Assembly (NCBI GenBank): GCA_947258545.1
Contig: CAMYJI010000001.1
Location: 41,755 to 105,754, forward strand
DNA length: 64,000 nt
Direction: 5' to 3'
Origin: an uncultured Ectothiorhodospiraceae bacterium
GTDB lineage: Bacteria > Pseudomonadota > Gammaproteobacteria > UBA9214
Position numbers and translations under genes: made by a program. This document shows, piece after piece, positions 63,689 to 64,000 of the stretch (positions are counted from its first letter, which is position 1; each line of letters starts with the position of its first letter). The notes beneath the pieces were generated by a model, which saw only the letters and a list, made by a program, of their open reading frames with translations, was not told the origin of the DNA and made no database searches.

Positions 63689-64000
63689 CGATGGGTGCTG
63701 CCATAGCTGCGAAGACCGGACAGGCCGAATCGCAATCGGAGAGGGAGGTGATAATCCGCCTGCGTGGTGTGGGCACGGCCTTCGGCAAGAAGGTCATCCA
63801 TGAAAACATCGATCTTGATGTGTACCGCGGCGAGGTACTCGCCCTGGTCGGTGGCAGCGGCAGCGGCAAGAGTACGCTGCTGCGCGAGATGATCATGCTG
63901 CAGGTGCCGAACAGCGGTTCGATCAGGTTATTCGACACCGAGCTCATCGGTATCAGCGACGCGGACGCCCAGCGGCTGCGGCGGCGTTTCGGTGTGTTGT
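63685..64000 (+). CDS. mlaF: MlaF-type ABC transporter ATPase, N-terminal part
   Basis: The frame runs off the right edge; about 105 residues are visible. Walker A GGSGSGKSTLLREM is present and the start of the Q-loop region follows. The ATGA overlap with the permease gene sets the start at 63685; ATG 63691 is an alternative. With the upstream permease it should form the inner-membrane part of a phospholipid transport complex. Confidence 0.92.
   Translation, partial: MTMGAAIAAKTGQAESQSEREVIIRLRGVGTAFGKKVIHENIDLDVYRGEVLALVGGSGSGKSTLLREMIMLQVPNSGSIRLFDTELIGISDADAQRLRRRFGVL

Noticed and set aside
1..64000. tRNA, rRNA, CRISPR arrays, intact transposases, prophage genes
   Set aside because: None were recognised; regularly spaced repeats and transposase motifs are absent. 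A tRNA scan and repeat search would settle this.

Overview
The window reads as a contiguous stretch of chromosome from a GC-rich gammaproteobacterium. The evidence is gene content and order: gcvR-bcp, dapA-bamC, purL close to glrK-qseG-glrR, glyA-nrdR-ribD-ribE-ribB-ribH-nusB-thiL-pgpA, xseB-ispA, parE-parC and epmB/efp/epmA are all familiar gammaproteobacterial neighbourhoods. A RegB/RegA redox pair, a DsrC-family protein, an encapsulated-ferritin-type protein and a rubrerythrin/Fe-S/DUF3501 operon suggest a respiring, probably sulfur- or iron-handling environmental lineage of the Chromatiales/Acidiferrobacterales kind. That placement is inference from gene families, not from a marker-gene phylogeny. 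I saw no tRNA, rRNA, CRISPR array, intact transposase or prophage.

Layout. 1-4.4 kb: end of a FadL-type porin, the RegBA pair on the minus strand, and a Met/His-rich outer-membrane-type protein with an interleaved stem-loop leader. 4.5-15.1 kb: LysR regulator, small conserved protein, AI-2E/PerM permease, then Bcp and GcvR facing dapA-bamC-MBL hydrolase-purL. 15.1-19.4 kb: a DsrC-like protein without its redox cysteines diverges from an orphan EncFtn-like ferritin across an AT-rich region, followed by the glrK-qseG-glrR operon. 19.5-24.8 kb: SPOR protein, EttA, a histone-deacetylase-like amidohydrolase, glyA. 24.8-31.6 kb: nrdR and the riboflavin/nusB/thiL/pgpA operon, interrupted by two repeat elements. 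31.6-37 kb is the most accessory-looking part and is visibly more AT-rich in places: an orphan solute-binding protein, a cytochrome b561-type protein facing a membrane-anchored LuxR-type regulator, and a class II aldolase fused to a Dabb domain, separated by long non-coding stretches with repeat remnants. 37-43.2 kb: class I amidotransferase, retropepsin-like protease, subtilase, folE2, ispA, xseB. 43.3-51 kb: rubrerythrin/CCG Fe-S protein/DUF3501 operon, CNP1-like protein, parE and parC. 50.8-59.8 kb: a signalling cluster with a class III cyclase, a lipoprotein, DUF1015, a FimX-like degenerate GGDEF/EAL protein, a GNAT acetyltransferase and a PilZ-like protein. 59.9-64 kb: the EF-P lysylation set and the start of an Mla lipid-transport operon that runs off the end.

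How the genes work together. The riboflavin operon supplies FMN/FAD; its RibB carries a GTP cyclohydrolase II-like domain without the zinc cysteines, so the first GTP step must be encoded elsewhere. efp, epmA and epmB form a complete EF-P beta-lysylation unit, except for the hydroxylase. The FimX-like and PilZ-like proteins look like c-di-GMP receptors rather than enzymes, pointing to control of type IV pili or surface behaviour. RegBA, the rubrerythrin operon, Bcp and the cytochrome b/LuxR pair are all plausible redox-response modules.

The items I consider most worth a second look are the aldolase-Dabb fusion, the cytochrome b/membrane-LuxR pair, the 0.5-kb inverted-repeat element whose arm carries the stop codon of thiL, the RspA-type DsrC homolog facing an orphan EncFtn, the interleaved stem-loops ahead of the gene at 3184, and the c-di-GMP receptor pair.
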